From: Naasia sp.
Lineage (GTDB): Bacteria; Actinomycetota; Actinomycetes; Actinomycetales; Microbacteriaceae
Direction: 5' to 3'
DNA: 40,965 bases
NCBI GenBank assembly: GCA_025463675.1
Contig: JAODAX010000098.1
Span: 1 to 40,965, forward strand
Shown: piece by piece, positions 1-10,432 of the stretch
How positions within the stretch are numbered: the first letter of the stretch is position 1
How the letters are laid out: each line of letters starts with the position of its first letter
The notes under the pieces: model-generated
The model's input: the letters and a program-made list of their open reading frames with translations, nothing else
Databases searched by the model: none
Told to the model about the DNA's origin: nothing
Program-made: the position numbers and the translations under genes

Positions 1-18
1 GACGCGGAGGGGGAGCGC

Positions 19-1464
19 ATGACCGACCCGGGGCTGGAGCTCGCGCGGTCTTCTCGGACCACGCCGGCGCCCCGATTCACACTACTGATGGCGGTGTACG
101 GGGTGGCGGAATACCTGCCGGACTTCCTCGCATCCCTGGACGCCCAGGACTCCCTCGCCGATGTCGAGCTCATCTTCGTGTCGGACTCGTCGCCCGACGA
201 GTCGGAGCGCATCATCTCCGCCTGGGTCGCCGCGACGGACGCCGACGCCGTGCTCCTCCGCCAACCCAACGGCGGCCCCGGCTCCGCACGGAACCTCGGG
301 CTCGCCCGGGCCCGGGGGGAGTGGGTGTCCTTCCCCGACCCCGATGACGCCTACGGCCCGGGCTATCTCGCCGCCGTCCGTAGCGCGCTCGACTCCGCCG
401 ACCCCGCCCCATCCTTCCTCGCGTGCCGGCGGGTGCGCTTCTCCACCGACCCGTCCGCGACGATCGACGACCACGCGCTCGGCTACCGGTTCTGGGGCGG
501 GGCGCGGACGGCGCGGCTCGAGGAGCAGCCGCGGTACTTCCACACGCACGTCTCGAGCGGCTTCTACCAGCGTCGGGTGATCGAGGAGAACGGGCTGCGC
601 TTCGAGCCGCGGCTGCGGGCCGCGTTCGATGACGCCGCGTTCGCCGGCTGGTACTCGCTCGCCACTCCCGACCCGGACATGGCGACCGTGCCGGACGCCC
701 GCTACCTGTACCGGCAGCGGGTCGACGGCAGCTCCGTGGTCGGCGGCATGTGGGCCAAGCCGGACAAGTACACGGCGATCCCCGAGTTCGGCTACCTGCC
801 GCTACTGCGCGCGCGGCCGGCGCCGCCCCTCTGGGTGCAGAACCTGGTGCTCTACGACCTCGAGTGGTTCTTCATCGAGAACGAGCGGGAGGGGCACCCG
901 ACCACCCGGATCGATGAGGCCACCCGGCGCCGCTTCCTGGAGCTGCTCGACGAGGTTCTGGCCCTCCTCGATGAGCGGACGTTGTGGGCCTACTCGCCGC
1001 ACGCGCTCGCGCTGCGCATCCGGATGGCGCTGACTGTGCGCAAGACCGGCCGCCTTCCCTGGCAGGAGGCGCGAGTCCGGGAGGGGGCGAGCGGCGTCTC
1101 GATCGCCTACTTCTCACTCACCCCGCCCGAGGAACGGCTGTACGTCGACGGGGTCCCGAGGAGCCCCGCCGCCGCCGCGACGGAATCGATCGAGTACTTC
1201 GGGAAGCGGTTCCTCTACGAGCGCCGGCTCGAGACCGCGGTGGCCGGCGCGGTGGTGCTGGAGGTGGGCGGCCGACCGCTTGTGTTCGCCCGCGACGATC
1301 CCGGCCATCTCGGCGGGGTGCTCTACCCGTGGTCGATCAGCGCAGGACCGCACCCCGCTGCGGCCGGCGACGCGGGGCGCGGCGCGCTGGGCGGCGCGTT
1401 GCGGAGGCTGCGCCGGACCCTCGGCCCTCTGGCCCGTCGAGCGCTCCTTCGGGGCCGGCGCTGA
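19..1464 (+). CDS. Family 2 glycosyltransferase (GT-A fold) of the polysaccharide cluster
   Basis: A 481-residue cytoplasmic glycosyltransferase. It opens with the GT2 core (TLLMAVYG near residues 21-28, FVSDSSPDES near 53-62, NGGPGSARN near 84-92), followed by the nucleotide-sugar and metal-binding acidic patch FPDPDD at 105-110. The remaining 350 residues form a long C-terminal region of the kind seen in GT2 enzymes that act on teichoic-acid-like or capsular polymers. The ATG is preceded by a purine-rich ribosome-binding site (GGAGGGGG at 6-13) with good spacing, and the GT2 core begins soon after. It lies directly upstream of the dTDP-rhamnose genes, so a rhamnose-containing polymer is a reasonable context, but donor and acceptor cannot be read from sequence. 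Family assignment is firm; substrate is unknown. Confidence 0.93.
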   Translation: MTDPGLELARSSRTTPAPRFTLLMAVYGVAEYLPDFLASLDAQDSLADVELIFVSDSSPDESERIISAWVAATDADAVLLRQPNGGPGSARNLGLARARGEWVSFPDPDDAYGPGYLAAVRSALDSADPAPSFLACRRVRFSTDPSATIDDHALGYRFWGGARTARLEEQPRYFHTHVSSGFYQRRVIEENGLRFEPRLRAAFDDAAFAGWYSLATPDPDMATVPDARYLYRQRVDGSSVVGGMWAKPDKYTAIPEFGYLPLLRARPAPPLWVQNLVLYDLEWFFIENEREGHPTTRIDEATRRRFLELLDEVLALLDERTLWAYSPHALALRIRMALTVRKTGRLPWQEARVREGASGVSIAYFSLTPPEERLYVDGVPRSPAAAATESIEYFGKRFLYERRLETAVAGAVVLEVGGRPLVFARDDPGHLGGVLYPWSISAGPHPAAAGDAGRGALGGALRRLRRTLGPLARRALLRGRR

Positions 1465-1483
1465 CCCTCCGAGCCGCCGCTGA

Positions 1484-3415
<1,932 letters not shown>

Positions 3416-3420
3416 GCCGG

Positions 3421-4833
3421 ATGAGCTCCGGAAGCCCGGCGAGCGAGCCGTTCGGCCGCCCGCTCGCGGTGCGCGGCACCGCGATCCCGGGCCTCCTCGT
3501 GGTCGACCTGCCGGTGCACGGCGACGCCCGCGGCTGGTTCAAGGAGAACTGGCAGCGCTCCAAGATGGGAGCTGTAGGACTGCCCGACTTCCGCCCGGTG
3601 CAGAACAACGTCTCGTTCAACGACAAGGTCGGCACCACGCGCGGCATCCACGCCGAGCCATGGGACAAGTACGTGTCCGTGGTCTCGGGCCGCGTGTTCG
3701 GCGCGTGGGTGGACCTGCGCGCCGGCGACAGCTTCGGCACCGTGTTCAGTACCGAGATCGACCCCGGCACCGCCGTGTTCGTGCCGCGCGGCGTCGGCAA
3801 CGCCTTCCAGACGCTCGAGCCCGCGACCGTCTACAGCTACCTCGTCAACGACCACTGGAGCGCGACCGCCGAATACACGTTCCTCAACCTCGCCGACGAG
3901 GCCGCGGCCATCGCGTGGCCGGTGCCGCTGGCGGAGGCGGAGCTCTCCGACAAGGATCGCGCCCACCCGCGGCTCGCCGACGTCACGCCGATGGGGGAGC
4001 GGAAGGTGCTCGTGCTGGGGGCAGGCGGACAGCTGGGCCGAGCCCTGCGCAGTGCGCTGCCCGATGCCGAGTTCGCGGGCCGCGCGGAGTTCGACGTCAC
4101 CGACGCCGCCGCCTACGCGGGCGTCCGCTGGCGCGACTACGGCGCGGTCATCAATGCCGCCGCGTACACCAAGGTCGACGCCGCCGAGACGCCGGACGGC
4201 CGCATCGCCGCCTGGGCGGCGAACGTCACCGGGGTCGGCCTCCTCGCCGCCGCGGCGGCGGAGCACGACCTCACCCTCGTCACCGTCTCCAGCGACTATG
4301 TCTTCGACGGCAGCCGCGAGGTGCACGACGAGGACGAGCCGGTCAGCCCGCTCGGCGTGTACGGCCAGACCAAGGCCGCGGGCGACGCGCTCGCCGCCAC
4401 GGCACCGCGGCACTACGTCCTGCGCACCAGCTGGGTGATCGGCGAGGGCGCGAACTTCGTGCGCACCATGGCGGACCTCGCCGCGCGTGGCGTCCGCCCG
4501 GCCGTGGTGGGCGACCAGATCGGCCGCCTCACCTTCGCCGACGACCTCGCCGCCGGCATCGCGCACCTGCTCGCCGCCCAGGCGCCGTACGGCGTCTACA
4601 ACCTGACGAACGCGGGCCCGCCGCAGTCCTGGGCGGACATCGCGCGCCGCGTGTACGAGCTGACCGGCTCCGACCCGGACGCGGTGACCGCCGTCAGCAC
4701 CGAGGAGTACTTCCGGCACCGCGCCGCCGCCCCGCGACCGCTCAACAGCGTGCTCAACCTCACCAAGCTGGCGGCGACCGGCTTCCACCCGCGCGACGCG
4801 GACGACGCGCTGCGCGCCTACCTCTCCCGCTGA
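3421..4833 (+). CDS. rmlCD: Fused dTDP-4-dehydrorhamnose 3,5-epimerase / dTDP-4-dehydrorhamnose reductase
   Basis: A single 470-residue protein that carries the last two steps of dTDP-L-rhamnose synthesis. Residues 1 to about 190 are the RmlC cupin epimerase: RGIH at 74-77 gives the catalytic-type His, followed by the conserved KYVSVVSGRVFGAWVDLR region. From about residue 192 an RmlD reductase begins with GAGGQLG (200-206) and continues with VSSDYVFDG and the YxxxK pair Y314/K318 (YGQTK). Such RmlCD fusions are known in actinobacteria, including corynebacteria. Both halves look intact and share one frame, so this is not an assembly artefact. The ATG is six bases after the rmlB stop. It ends just before a long inverted repeat that probably closes the transcription unit. 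Confidence 0.95.
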   Translation: MSSGSPASEPFGRPLAVRGTAIPGLLVVDLPVHGDARGWFKENWQRSKMGAVGLPDFRPVQNNVSFNDKVGTTRGIHAEPWDKYVSVVSGRVFGAWVDLRAGDSFGTVFSTEIDPGTAVFVPRGVGNAFQTLEPATVYSYLVNDHWSATAEYTFLNLADEAAAIAWPVPLAEAELSDKDRAHPRLADVTPMGERKVLVLGAGGQLGRALRSALPDAEFAGRAEFDVTDAAAYAGVRWRDYGAVINAAAYTKVDAAETPDGRIAAWAANVTGVGLLAAAAAEHDLTLVTVSSDYVFDGSREVHDEDEPVSPLGVYGQTKAAGDALAATAPRHYVLRTSWVIGEGANFVRTMADLAARGVRPAVVGDQIGRLTFADDLAAGIAHLLAAQAPYGVYNLTNAGPPQSWADIARRVYELTGSDPDAVTAVSTEEYFRHRAAAPRPLNSVLNLTKLAATGFHPRDADDALRAYLSR

Positions 4834-4835
4834 TT

Positions 4836-4893
4836 CGCAACGTTCCCGCAGAATCGCAACCGCGCACCGTTGCGATTCCGCGGGAACGTTGCG
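4836..4893. repeat. 25-bp near-perfect inverted repeat (possible bidirectional terminator or REP-like element)
   Basis: The left arm (4836-4860, beginning CGCAACGTTCCCGC) and right arm (4869-4893, ending GGGAACGTTGCG) are reverse complements with a single mismatch, separated by an 8-nt loop. It begins two bases after the rmlCD stop. There is no T-tract, and the stem is longer and more regular than the other terminator hairpins in this window. It may stop the rml transcript, or it may be a member of a dispersed palindromic repeat family. Confidence 0.8.
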
Positions 4894-4935
4894 TCTGCGG
4901 TCGACGGAGACGAGACGCCCGTCCGCGCGGTCCGC

Positions 4936-4941
4936 TAGGTT
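4936..4941 (+). promoter_or_regulatory. Candidate -10 box (TAGGTT) for the priming sugar transferase gene
   Basis: TAGGTT fits the TANNNT pattern of actinobacterial -10 boxes and lies 62 nt before the GTG start. It comes after the inverted repeat that should end rml transcription. No good -35 is visible. The same hexamer serves as the -10 candidate for the beta-helix gene on the minus strand (32463-32468). Confidence 0.4.
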
Positions 4942-5003
4942 CATGTCTGCGACGCACCGAGTGCGGCGGGGCAGCGCTACAACCGCTCGCGGGGAGGTCT
5001 TGC

Positions 5004-6485
5004 GTGACGGATGGGGTGTGGGCCGGGGCGTCGCCCCGGCTCGAAGTCGCGCCTCCACCGGCGCGCACCTGGGCCCGTGGCTACGCGCACCGCTTGCTGT
5101 TCACCGACGTGATCGTCGTGCTGCTGGCTGTCGGAGGGTCGCACCTCTTCTGGTTCGGGGTGGCGTTGCGGCGGCTCGAGCGCATCAACGGGCAGCCGCC
5201 CAACTCGGCCAACTACTGGCTCATGTCGGTGCTCATCATCGTCGGGTGGCTGGCTCTGCTGGCGCTGTACGAGACGCGCGGCCCCCGCATCGTCGGCATC
5301 GGCGCCCTCGAGTACAAGCGCATCTTCGACGCGACCCTCACGCTGTTCGGCGTGGTCGCGATCATCGCCGTCGTCTTCACCGTGGTGGGCGCCCGCGGCT
5401 TCATCATCACGGCGTTCCCGCTCGGGCTCTTTCTCCTCATCTTCTCCCGGTGGGGCTGGCGGCAGTGGCTGGTGCGCAAGCGGCTCGCCGGGGAGCTGAT
5501 GACCGCGACGCTCGTGGTCGGCTCGCGCTCGTCGGTGGAACACCTGATCGAGCAGCTGCGGCGCCACCCCGCGGCCGGCTACCGGCCCGTCGGAGTTGTC
5601 CTGCCACGAAGCAGACCGGGCGGACCGGTGAGTGGTCTGCCGGTGCTCGGCTCGGTCGACGACGTCGCCCGAATCACCGCCGAGCACGACATCGGCATCG
5701 TCATCCTCACGAGCTCGGACCATCTGCCTGCGCGCACCGTGCGGGAGATCAGCTGGTCGCTCGAACCCAACCGGGTCGAACTGGTCATGGCCCCCGCGAT
5801 CACGGAGACGGCCGGCCCGCGCATCCACACCCGGCCGGTGGCCGGCCTGCCGCTGCTGCATGTCGAGTTCCCGCGGTTCGAGGGCGGCAAGCGGGCCGCG
5901 AAGGCGGTTTTCGACTGGCTGACCGCGGCGGTGCTCACCGTGCTCGCTCTTCCGGTGTTCCTCGTCCTCGCTCTGATCGTCGCGCTCGACAGCCGCGGGC
6001 CGGTCTTCTTCCGCCAGCAGCGGGTGGGGCTGAACGGCCAGTCGTTCAGGATGTTCAAGTTCCGGTCGATGGTCGCGAACGCCGAGGATCTGCGGGCGGG
6101 TCTCGAAGAGCACAACGAGAGCGACGGCCCGCTCTTCAAGCTCCGTCAGGATCCGCGAATCACGCGATCCGGACGGTGGATGCGGCGGTTCAGCCTTGAC
6201 GAGCTGCCGCAGCTGATCAACGTCTTGCGCGGCGAGATGGCGATCGTGGGCCCGCGGCCGCCGCTCGTGGAGGAGGCCGCGCGCTACGAGCCGGACGTGC
6301 GCCGGCGACTGCTGGTGAAGCCTGGGATCACCGGGCCGTGGCAGATCTACGGGCGCAGCGACCTCTCCTGGGAGGAGGGCGTCCGGCTCGATCTGTACTA
6401 CGTGGAAAACTGGTCGATCGCGGGCGACCTCATCCTGCTCATGCGCACCGTCGGGGCGGTCCTGCGCGGCCACGGCGCGTACTGA
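5004..6485 (+). CDS. Polyprenyl-phosphate sugar-1-phosphate transferase (priming enzyme, WbaP/WcaJ type)
   Basis: A 493-residue polyisoprenyl-phosphate hexose-1-phosphate transferase. Enzymes of this family transfer a sugar-1-phosphate from a nucleotide sugar to undecaprenyl phosphate, which starts each repeat unit at the membrane. Four hydrophobic segments (about residues 30-150) precede a Rossmann-like cytoplasmic domain (about 165-290). A further membrane helix ([20 protein letters not shown], about 310-330) leads into the catalytic domain with KFRSM (352-356), DELPQ (399-403), the GPRPP motif and PGITG (440-444). The start is GTG at 5004, with GGGGAGGT at 4991-4998 as ribosome-binding site. 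It stands alone between the rml operon and the kinase operon. The sugar transferred (glucose or galactose are typical) cannot be told from the sequence. Confidence 0.94.
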   Translation: MTDGVWAGASPRLEVAPPPARTWARGYAHRLLFTDVIVVLLAVGGSHLFWFGVALRRLERINGQPPNSANYWLMSVLIIVGWLALLALYETRGPRIVGIGALEYKRIFDATLTLFGVVAIIAVVFTVVGARGFIITAFPLGLFLLIFSRWGWRQWLVRKRLAGELMTATLVVGSRSSVEHLIEQLRRHPAAGYRPVGVVLPRSRPGGPVSGLPVLGSVDDVARITAEHDIGIVILTSSDHLPARTVREISWSLEPNRVELVMAPAITETAGPRIHTRPVAGLPLLHVEFPRFEGGKRAAKAVFDWLTAAVLTVLALPVFLVLALIVALDSRGPVFFRQQRVGLNGQSFRMFKFRSMVANAEDLRAGLEEHNESDGPLFKLRQDPRITRSGRWMRRFSLDELPQLINVLRGEMAIVGPRPPLVEEAARYEPDVRRRLLVKPGITGPWQIYGRSDLSWEEGVRLDLYYVENWSIAGDLILLMRTVGAVLRGHGAY

Positions 6486-6512
6486 CGCCCGCGGACGGAT
6501 GGATCGGCGGTT

Positions 6513-6548
6513 CCCCCCGTCCGGGGGCGCAGGCTATGGCACTATGGA
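6513..6548 (+). promoter_or_regulatory. Putative promoter/operator of the BY-kinase operon: C6/G5 dyad, TATGGC -10, ACCCG start region
   Basis: CCCCCC (6513-6518) and GGGGG (6523-6527) form a dyad with a 4-nt spacer. TATGGC at 6535-6540 is a plausible -10, and ACCCG begins 13 bases after the start of that hexamer, at the expected transcription start. The same order of elements precedes the two giant surface-protein genes and the second polymerase gene. A longer-range pair GGTTCCCCC (from 6509) and GGGGGAACC (to 6570) also flanks the site. Confidence 0.4.
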
Positions 6549-6614
6549 CCCGCGGTCCTGTGGGGGAACCGTGGCAGGGACGCGCGCCCGAGTGCGTCCG
6601 CATTGGGGGATCCG

Positions 6615-8015
6615 TTGGAGCTGCGCGATTACGTGCGGATTCTGCGCAAGAGCTGGGTGCTGATCCTGGCGCTGACCCTCGTCGGCGTCGCCGCGTCCGC
6701 CGCGTACTCGATCCTGGTCACGCCCCGGTAAGAGGCGTCCACGCAGCTCTTCGTGTCCGTGCAAACCTCCGAGACGTCGACCACCGGTGACCTCGCGCAA
6801 GGCACGAGCTTCGCCCAGCAGAAGGTGCGCTCCTACGTCGACGTGGTGACGAGCCCGCGGGTCCTCACCCCGGTGCTCGACGAGCTCGGGCTCGACATGA
6901 CGCCGGCGGGGCTCGCGGCGCTCGTCGAGGCCAGCTCGCCCCTGAACACGGTCCTCATCGACATCGTGGTCGAGAACGAGGATCCGGCGCTGGCCGCCGA
7001 ACTGGCGAACGCCGTCGGCGAGAGCTTCAGCAGCGTCGTCGTCAACGATCTGGAGTCACCGACCGGCGGCGGGCCGAGCCTTGTCAAGATGGAGACCATC
7101 GCGCCGGCGGTCGCGGCGGCCGCGCCCGTCTTCCCGAACATCCCCCTGAACCTTGCGCTGGGACTGCTGGTCGGTCTTGCTCTCGGCGTCGGAGCGGCGG
7201 TCCTGCGCTCGGTCCTCGACACCCGAATCCACGGGCCGCACGACGTCGAGGCGATCGCCGGGCACCCCATCATCGGCGGAATCAGCCTCGATCCGGGAGC
7301 CAAGAAGCGTCCGCTCATCGTGCACGTCGACCCCCGCAACCCGCGAGCGGAGTCGTTCCGCGCGCTCCGCACCAATCTGCAGTTCGTCAACATCGAGGGC
7401 GGCCCGCGCAGCATCGTCGTGACCAGCTCGCTGCCCGGTGAGGGTAAGAGCACGACCACGGCGAACCTCGCGATCGCGATGGCGGAGACGGGCGCCAAGG
7501 TCGCCATCATCGACGGCGACCTCCGTCTGCCGCGCCTCGCGGACTACATGGGCCTCGAGGGCGCGGTCGGCCTCACGGACGTGCTGATCGGGCGCGTCCA
7601 GCTCGCGGATGTGTTGCAGCGCTGGGGCAAGGGCTTCCTGTTCGTGCTTCCCGCCGGCCGCGTTCCCCCGAACCCGAGCGAGCTGCTCGGCTCGGCGGCC
7701 ATGGTCCGGGTGCTCAAGCAGCTGACCGACCAGTTCGACTACGTGCTGATCGACGCGCCGCCGCTGCTGCCGGTGACCGACGCCGCCGTGCTCAGTAAGT
7801 TCACCGGCGGCGCCCTCGTGATCACCGCAGCGGGCCGCACCAAGAAGGGCGAACTCGCCGCCGCGCTCCGCTCGCTCGAGCAGCTCGGCAGCCGCGTGCT
7901 CGGCGTCGTGATGACGATGCTGCCCACCAAGGGGCCCGACTCCTACGGTTACGGCAACTACTACGGCAAGTACTACGGGTCGCTCGACCAGGTCGACGAG
8001 ACGGTGAAGTCCTGA
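6615..8015 (+). pseudogene. Wzz/BY-kinase (chain-length determinant and tyrosine autokinase) interrupted by TAA at codon 39
   Basis: Read from TTG 6615 (preceded by GGGGGA), the frame gives MELRDYVRILRKSWVLI and a first membrane helix. It then meets TAA at 6729-6731 exactly where this family has a Tyr codon (TPR-stop-EASTQLFVSVQ). The frame then continues without shift to 8015, 466 codons in all. What follows is a Wzz-type extracellular domain, a second helix (about 173-197), and a full bacterial tyrosine kinase: Walker A GEGKST (275-280), Walker A' D300-G-D302, Walker B VLID (377-380). A C-terminal cluster of six tyrosines lies at 444-454. A TAC or TAT to TAA change in one base explains it. 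A shorter product could start at GTG 6753 but would lack the first helix. Downstream genes overlap and appear intact. Either a true null allele, readthrough, or a sequence error. Confidence 0.85.
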
Positions 8016-8623
8016 TGTTCGGCGTGCCCGCGCAGTTCTCGATCGTCACCGTCTGCACCGGAAACCTGTGCCGGTCGCCCATGGCGGAGCAGCTGCTGCG
8101 CGCCCGGCTGGCCGACGTCTCCGGGGTGGCGGTCGGCAGTGCCGGGACCATCGCCCGAGCCGGTGACGCCATGCCGCCGCAGGCGGCAGCGCTCAGTCGC
8201 CAGTACGGCGGCGACCCGACCGCGCACGCGGCCCGGCGCCTCACCGAGCAGGTGCTCGAGGGGGCCGGTCTCGTCCTCGCCATGGCGCGCGAGCACCGCC
8301 GCGAGATCGTGACTCTGGTCCCGCGGGTGACCCGTGTGACGTTCACCGTGCGCGAGTTCGCGCGTCTGGCGGCCGCTCTCGACGACAGCGACCTGGCGGA
8401 GGTCGCCGCGCTGCGCGACGCGCGGTCGCGACTCGGCCGCACCGTCGAGCTCGTGGCGGCGAACCGCGCCTACGTCCCCATCCCGGATGACCCCTCCGAC
8501 GACGACGTGGTCGACCCCTTCCAGCGCGATGACGCCACCTTCCAGCTCTCCGGGCGCCAGCTGGCCCCGGCGGTCGAGGCTGTGGCGCACGTCCTGCGTC
8601 GGGCCGCGCTCGGCGGACGCTGA
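8015..8623 (+). CDS. Low-molecular-weight protein-tyrosine phosphatase
   Basis: A 202-residue LMW-PTP, the usual partner of BY-kinases in capsule loci, where it removes phosphate from the kinase tyrosine cluster. The P-loop CTGNLCRS (C14 nucleophile, R20 phosphate-binding Arg) fits C-x5-R-S. A late Asp-Pro (VVDPF) supplies the likely general acid. The segment between is somewhat longer than in the minimal 150-residue enzymes, as is common in actinobacterial homologues. The ATG overlaps the kinase stop (TGATG at 8013-8017), so its translation is probably coupled to the kinase frame; premature termination at kinase codon 39 could lower its output. The next gene starts three bases after its stop. 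Confidence 0.93.
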   Translation: MFGVPAQFSIVTVCTGNLCRSPMAEQLLRARLADVSGVAVGSAGTIARAGDAMPPQAAALSRQYGGDPTAHAARRLTEQVLEGAGLVLAMAREHRREIVTLVPRVTRVTFTVREFARLAAALDDSDLAEVAALRDARSRLGRTVELVAANRAYVPIPDDPSDDDVVDPFQRDDATFQLSGRQLAPAVEAVAHVLRRAALGGR

Positions 8624-8625
8624 CG

Positions 8626-9576
8626 GTGGCGCCCCGGCGGTACGGCTCGACGTCGCGAGTGCGCAGGCTGTTGACGATCATCGGCGTGATCGTCGGGGTC
8701 GCCGTCACCGCGGCGCTGGTCGCCCTCGCGCTCGCTCGGACCGGGGCCCTGACGATCGACGCTCCGCCGACGGCCGGTGGAGACGCAACCGCATCCGCGC
8801 GGCCGACCGACCCGGCGAACCCGGAGCCGTCGGAGGCGCCCGGGACGCCCGTGGCCGCCGCACGCCACCTTTCGGCCTTCGACGAGCTGACCGCCTGGCG
8901 CTCCTACGGCGGCTCCTGCCCTGCCGACCCTGCCGCGGCGGAGACGACGACCGATGGCGGTGTGATCTGGTCGGGCCGGGACCCGGCTTCGGCAACCGGC
9001 GCAGCGGGGATCCTCCGCATCGAGGCGTCGAATCCCGGGCTGGTCTACCTGGTGAGCCAGGACCCGGCGAGCGACTGCGCCCCGGTGTACCTCGCGAGCT
9101 ACAACGGCGGCGAGCAGTTCCAGGCCTACCCCGACCGGGTGGCCGGCACCTGGTACCTGGACGTGGCCGCGGCGCAGCTGCACGCGCCCGGCGGGCCTGT
9201 TCCCGGCCCCTGCACGGTCACGGCGATCGCGCCCCGCAACTCGGCGGAGGCGGCGGTGCTCTGCGCCGAAGGCGGCGTGAACCGCACCTCCGATGGGGGC
9301 GCGACGTGGGGACCGGCCCTCGCCGTCGAGGGCGCTCTCGCCCTGGACGACGCGGGAGCCGGCTACGTCGTCGCCGTAGCGGGCCGCGACGGCTGCGCCG
9401 GCGTTCAGGTCCTGCCGCTGGACGGTGCGCCGGACGGCGACGCGGGCGACCCGGGGGAGTGCCTCCCGGCCGAGTACGACGCGGCGAGCGTCGCCATCTC
9501 GTCCGGCGGGGACGCGGTGTGGGTGTGGGCGGGCGCGACGCTCGCCGTGTCGGAGGACAGCGGCCGCACCTGGTGA
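8626..9576 (+). CDS. Membrane-anchored Asp-box (BNR/sialidase-like) extracytoplasmic protein
   Basis: A 316-residue protein with a short basic N-terminus, one membrane segment (about residues 14-38), a Pro/Thr/Ala-rich linker and an extracytoplasmic domain. At least two Asp-box motifs (S-x-D-x-G-x-T-W) are visible: SDGGATWG near 222-229 and SEDSGRTW as the last eight residues. TTDGGVIWSG near 107-116 is a degenerate third. Asp boxes mark sialidase-like and photosystem-stability-factor-like beta-propellers. There is no evidence for an enzyme active site. Paired Cys residues suggest disulfides outside the cell. The start is GTG, three bases after the phosphatase stop, so it belongs to the kinase-phosphatase operon and may sense or bind the polymer. 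Ending exactly on an Asp box is unusual and could mean the last blade is completed by the N-terminus or lost. Confidence 0.75.
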   Translation: MAPRRYGSTSRVRRLLTIIGVIVGVAVTAALVALALARTGALTIDAPPTAGGDATASARPTDPANPEPSEAPGTPVAAARHLSAFDELTAWRSYGGSCPADPAAAETTTDGGVIWSGRDPASATGAAGILRIEASNPGLVYLVSQDPASDCAPVYLASYNGGEQFQAYPDRVAGTWYLDVAAAQLHAPGGPVPGPCTVTAIAPRNSAEAAVLCAEGGVNRTSDGGATWGPALAVEGALALDDAGAGYVVAVAGRDGCAGVQVLPLDGAPDGDAGDPGECLPAEYDAASVAISSGGDAVWVWAGATLAVSEDSGRTW

Positions 9577-9995
9577 GGCGGCCTGGGGACACGGCGCCTG
9601 GCGAGCGCCCGACGGGTTCTTGTAGCCCCCCCCGGCTTGTGTCCGCGCTCGGTCCGCTCCAGGTGGACACGTCCGGCTGGAGCCGCAGCGCGGTCGCGTG
9701 CAGGTCACCCTGCGCTACGGCAGCCACAAGGCGACCGCCGGGCTGGATCGACCGTGGCGCCCTGCGTGAGGAGACGGTGGAGGAGATCGCGGCACTCGCC
9801 CGCCGCGGCGGCGTCCCGAGTTGCGCGGTCCGCCTCAACACGGTGTTCGACGGCAGTGCGCTCCGCCGCCAGGTCGGGCTCGACCCGCGTCAGGCCGTGG
9901 TGAGCGAGCACCTCACCGAGCTGCGCCCGGCCTGACCGTCCGACCGGTGCGGCCCACCGGACCGGCCTCGACCGGCCTCGACCGGCCTCGACCGG
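9577..9995. other. 419-nt gap between the kinase operon and the toxin gene, with a possible gene remnant
   Basis: No gene can be called with confidence. On the plus strand, about 9760-9935 reads as a well-biased peptide (ALREETVEEIAALARR, then LNTVFDGSALRRQVGLD, ending in TGA at 9933-9935). It has no convincing start or family match. A neighbouring frame upstream (VTLRYGSHKATAGLDRPW) runs into a stop. Together these could be remains of one frameshifted small gene, but this is weak. Confidence 0.3.
9961..9994. repeat. 10-bp tandem repeat (ACCGGCCTCG, three copies plus a partial)
   Basis: Three exact copies of ACCGGCCTCG are followed by ACCGGTCAC and ACCGGTC. The array sits immediately beyond the stop of the Doc gene. 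It can fold on itself and may act as a terminator for the toxin transcript. Confidence 0.85.
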
Positions 9996-10430
9996 TCACA
10001 CCGGTCGGGGCGGCCAGGGGCCGAGCCTGCTCTGGATGCGCTGCGCCAGCTCCTGCGTACTGAGGTAGCCCTGCGCGACCTCGCGGAGCATCGAGAAGGT
10101 CTCGTTGTCGCTGAACTGCACGGCTGCCCGGTTCAGTTCGAGGAACACGTTCGTCGCCAGCCACGCGAGGCGCTTGTTGCCGTCGAAGAGGGCGTTGAAG
10201 CGCGCGAGGCTCTCAAGCAGCACGGCCGCTTTCGCGGCGAGGGTCGGGTAGACGTCATGCCCGCGGTACCGCATCGTCGGGCGCTCGACGGCCGACATGA
10301 GCAGGCCCATGTCGCGCACCGACTCGCGGAGCGGTGCCTGAGTGAACGTCTCGATGATCTGGACGATGTCGTCGACGCTCAGATACTCGAACCGCGGTGC
10401 TTCTGACGGCTGCTGTGTCGCGAACGACAC
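9996..10430 (-). CDS. doc: Doc/Fic-family toxin with Asn at the catalytic His position
   Basis: A 144-residue death-on-curing family protein, second gene of a toxin-antitoxin pair. Doc toxins phosphorylate EF-Tu and arrest translation; Fic relatives AMPylate. The diagnostic motif is present as NALFDGNKRLAW (N79 to W90), with the anion-binding DGNKR intact at 83-87. In active members the first position is His (H-x-F/L-x-D-x-N-K-R), but here it is N79, so catalysis is doubtful. The rest of the fold (YLSVDDIVQIIE at the N-terminus, YPTLAAKAAVLLESLARF before the motif) is typical. The start is GTG, two bases after the antitoxin stop, so the pair is co-translated. It may be an inactivated toxin kept by its antitoxin. 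Confidence 0.9.
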   Translation of the reverse strand: MSFATQQPSEAPRFEYLSVDDIVQIIETFTQAPLRESVRDMGLLMSAVERPTMRYRGHDVYPTLAAKAAVLLESLARFNALFDGNKRLAWLATNVFLELNRAAVQFSDNETFSMLREVAQGYLSTQELAQRIQSRLGPWPPRPV

Positions 10431-10432
10431 CG

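Noticed and set aside
3970-4030. RmlC-RmlD fusion considered as a missing stop or frameshift artefact
   Set aside because: Both domains are intact in one frame with a natural linker, and this fusion is known in actinobacteria.
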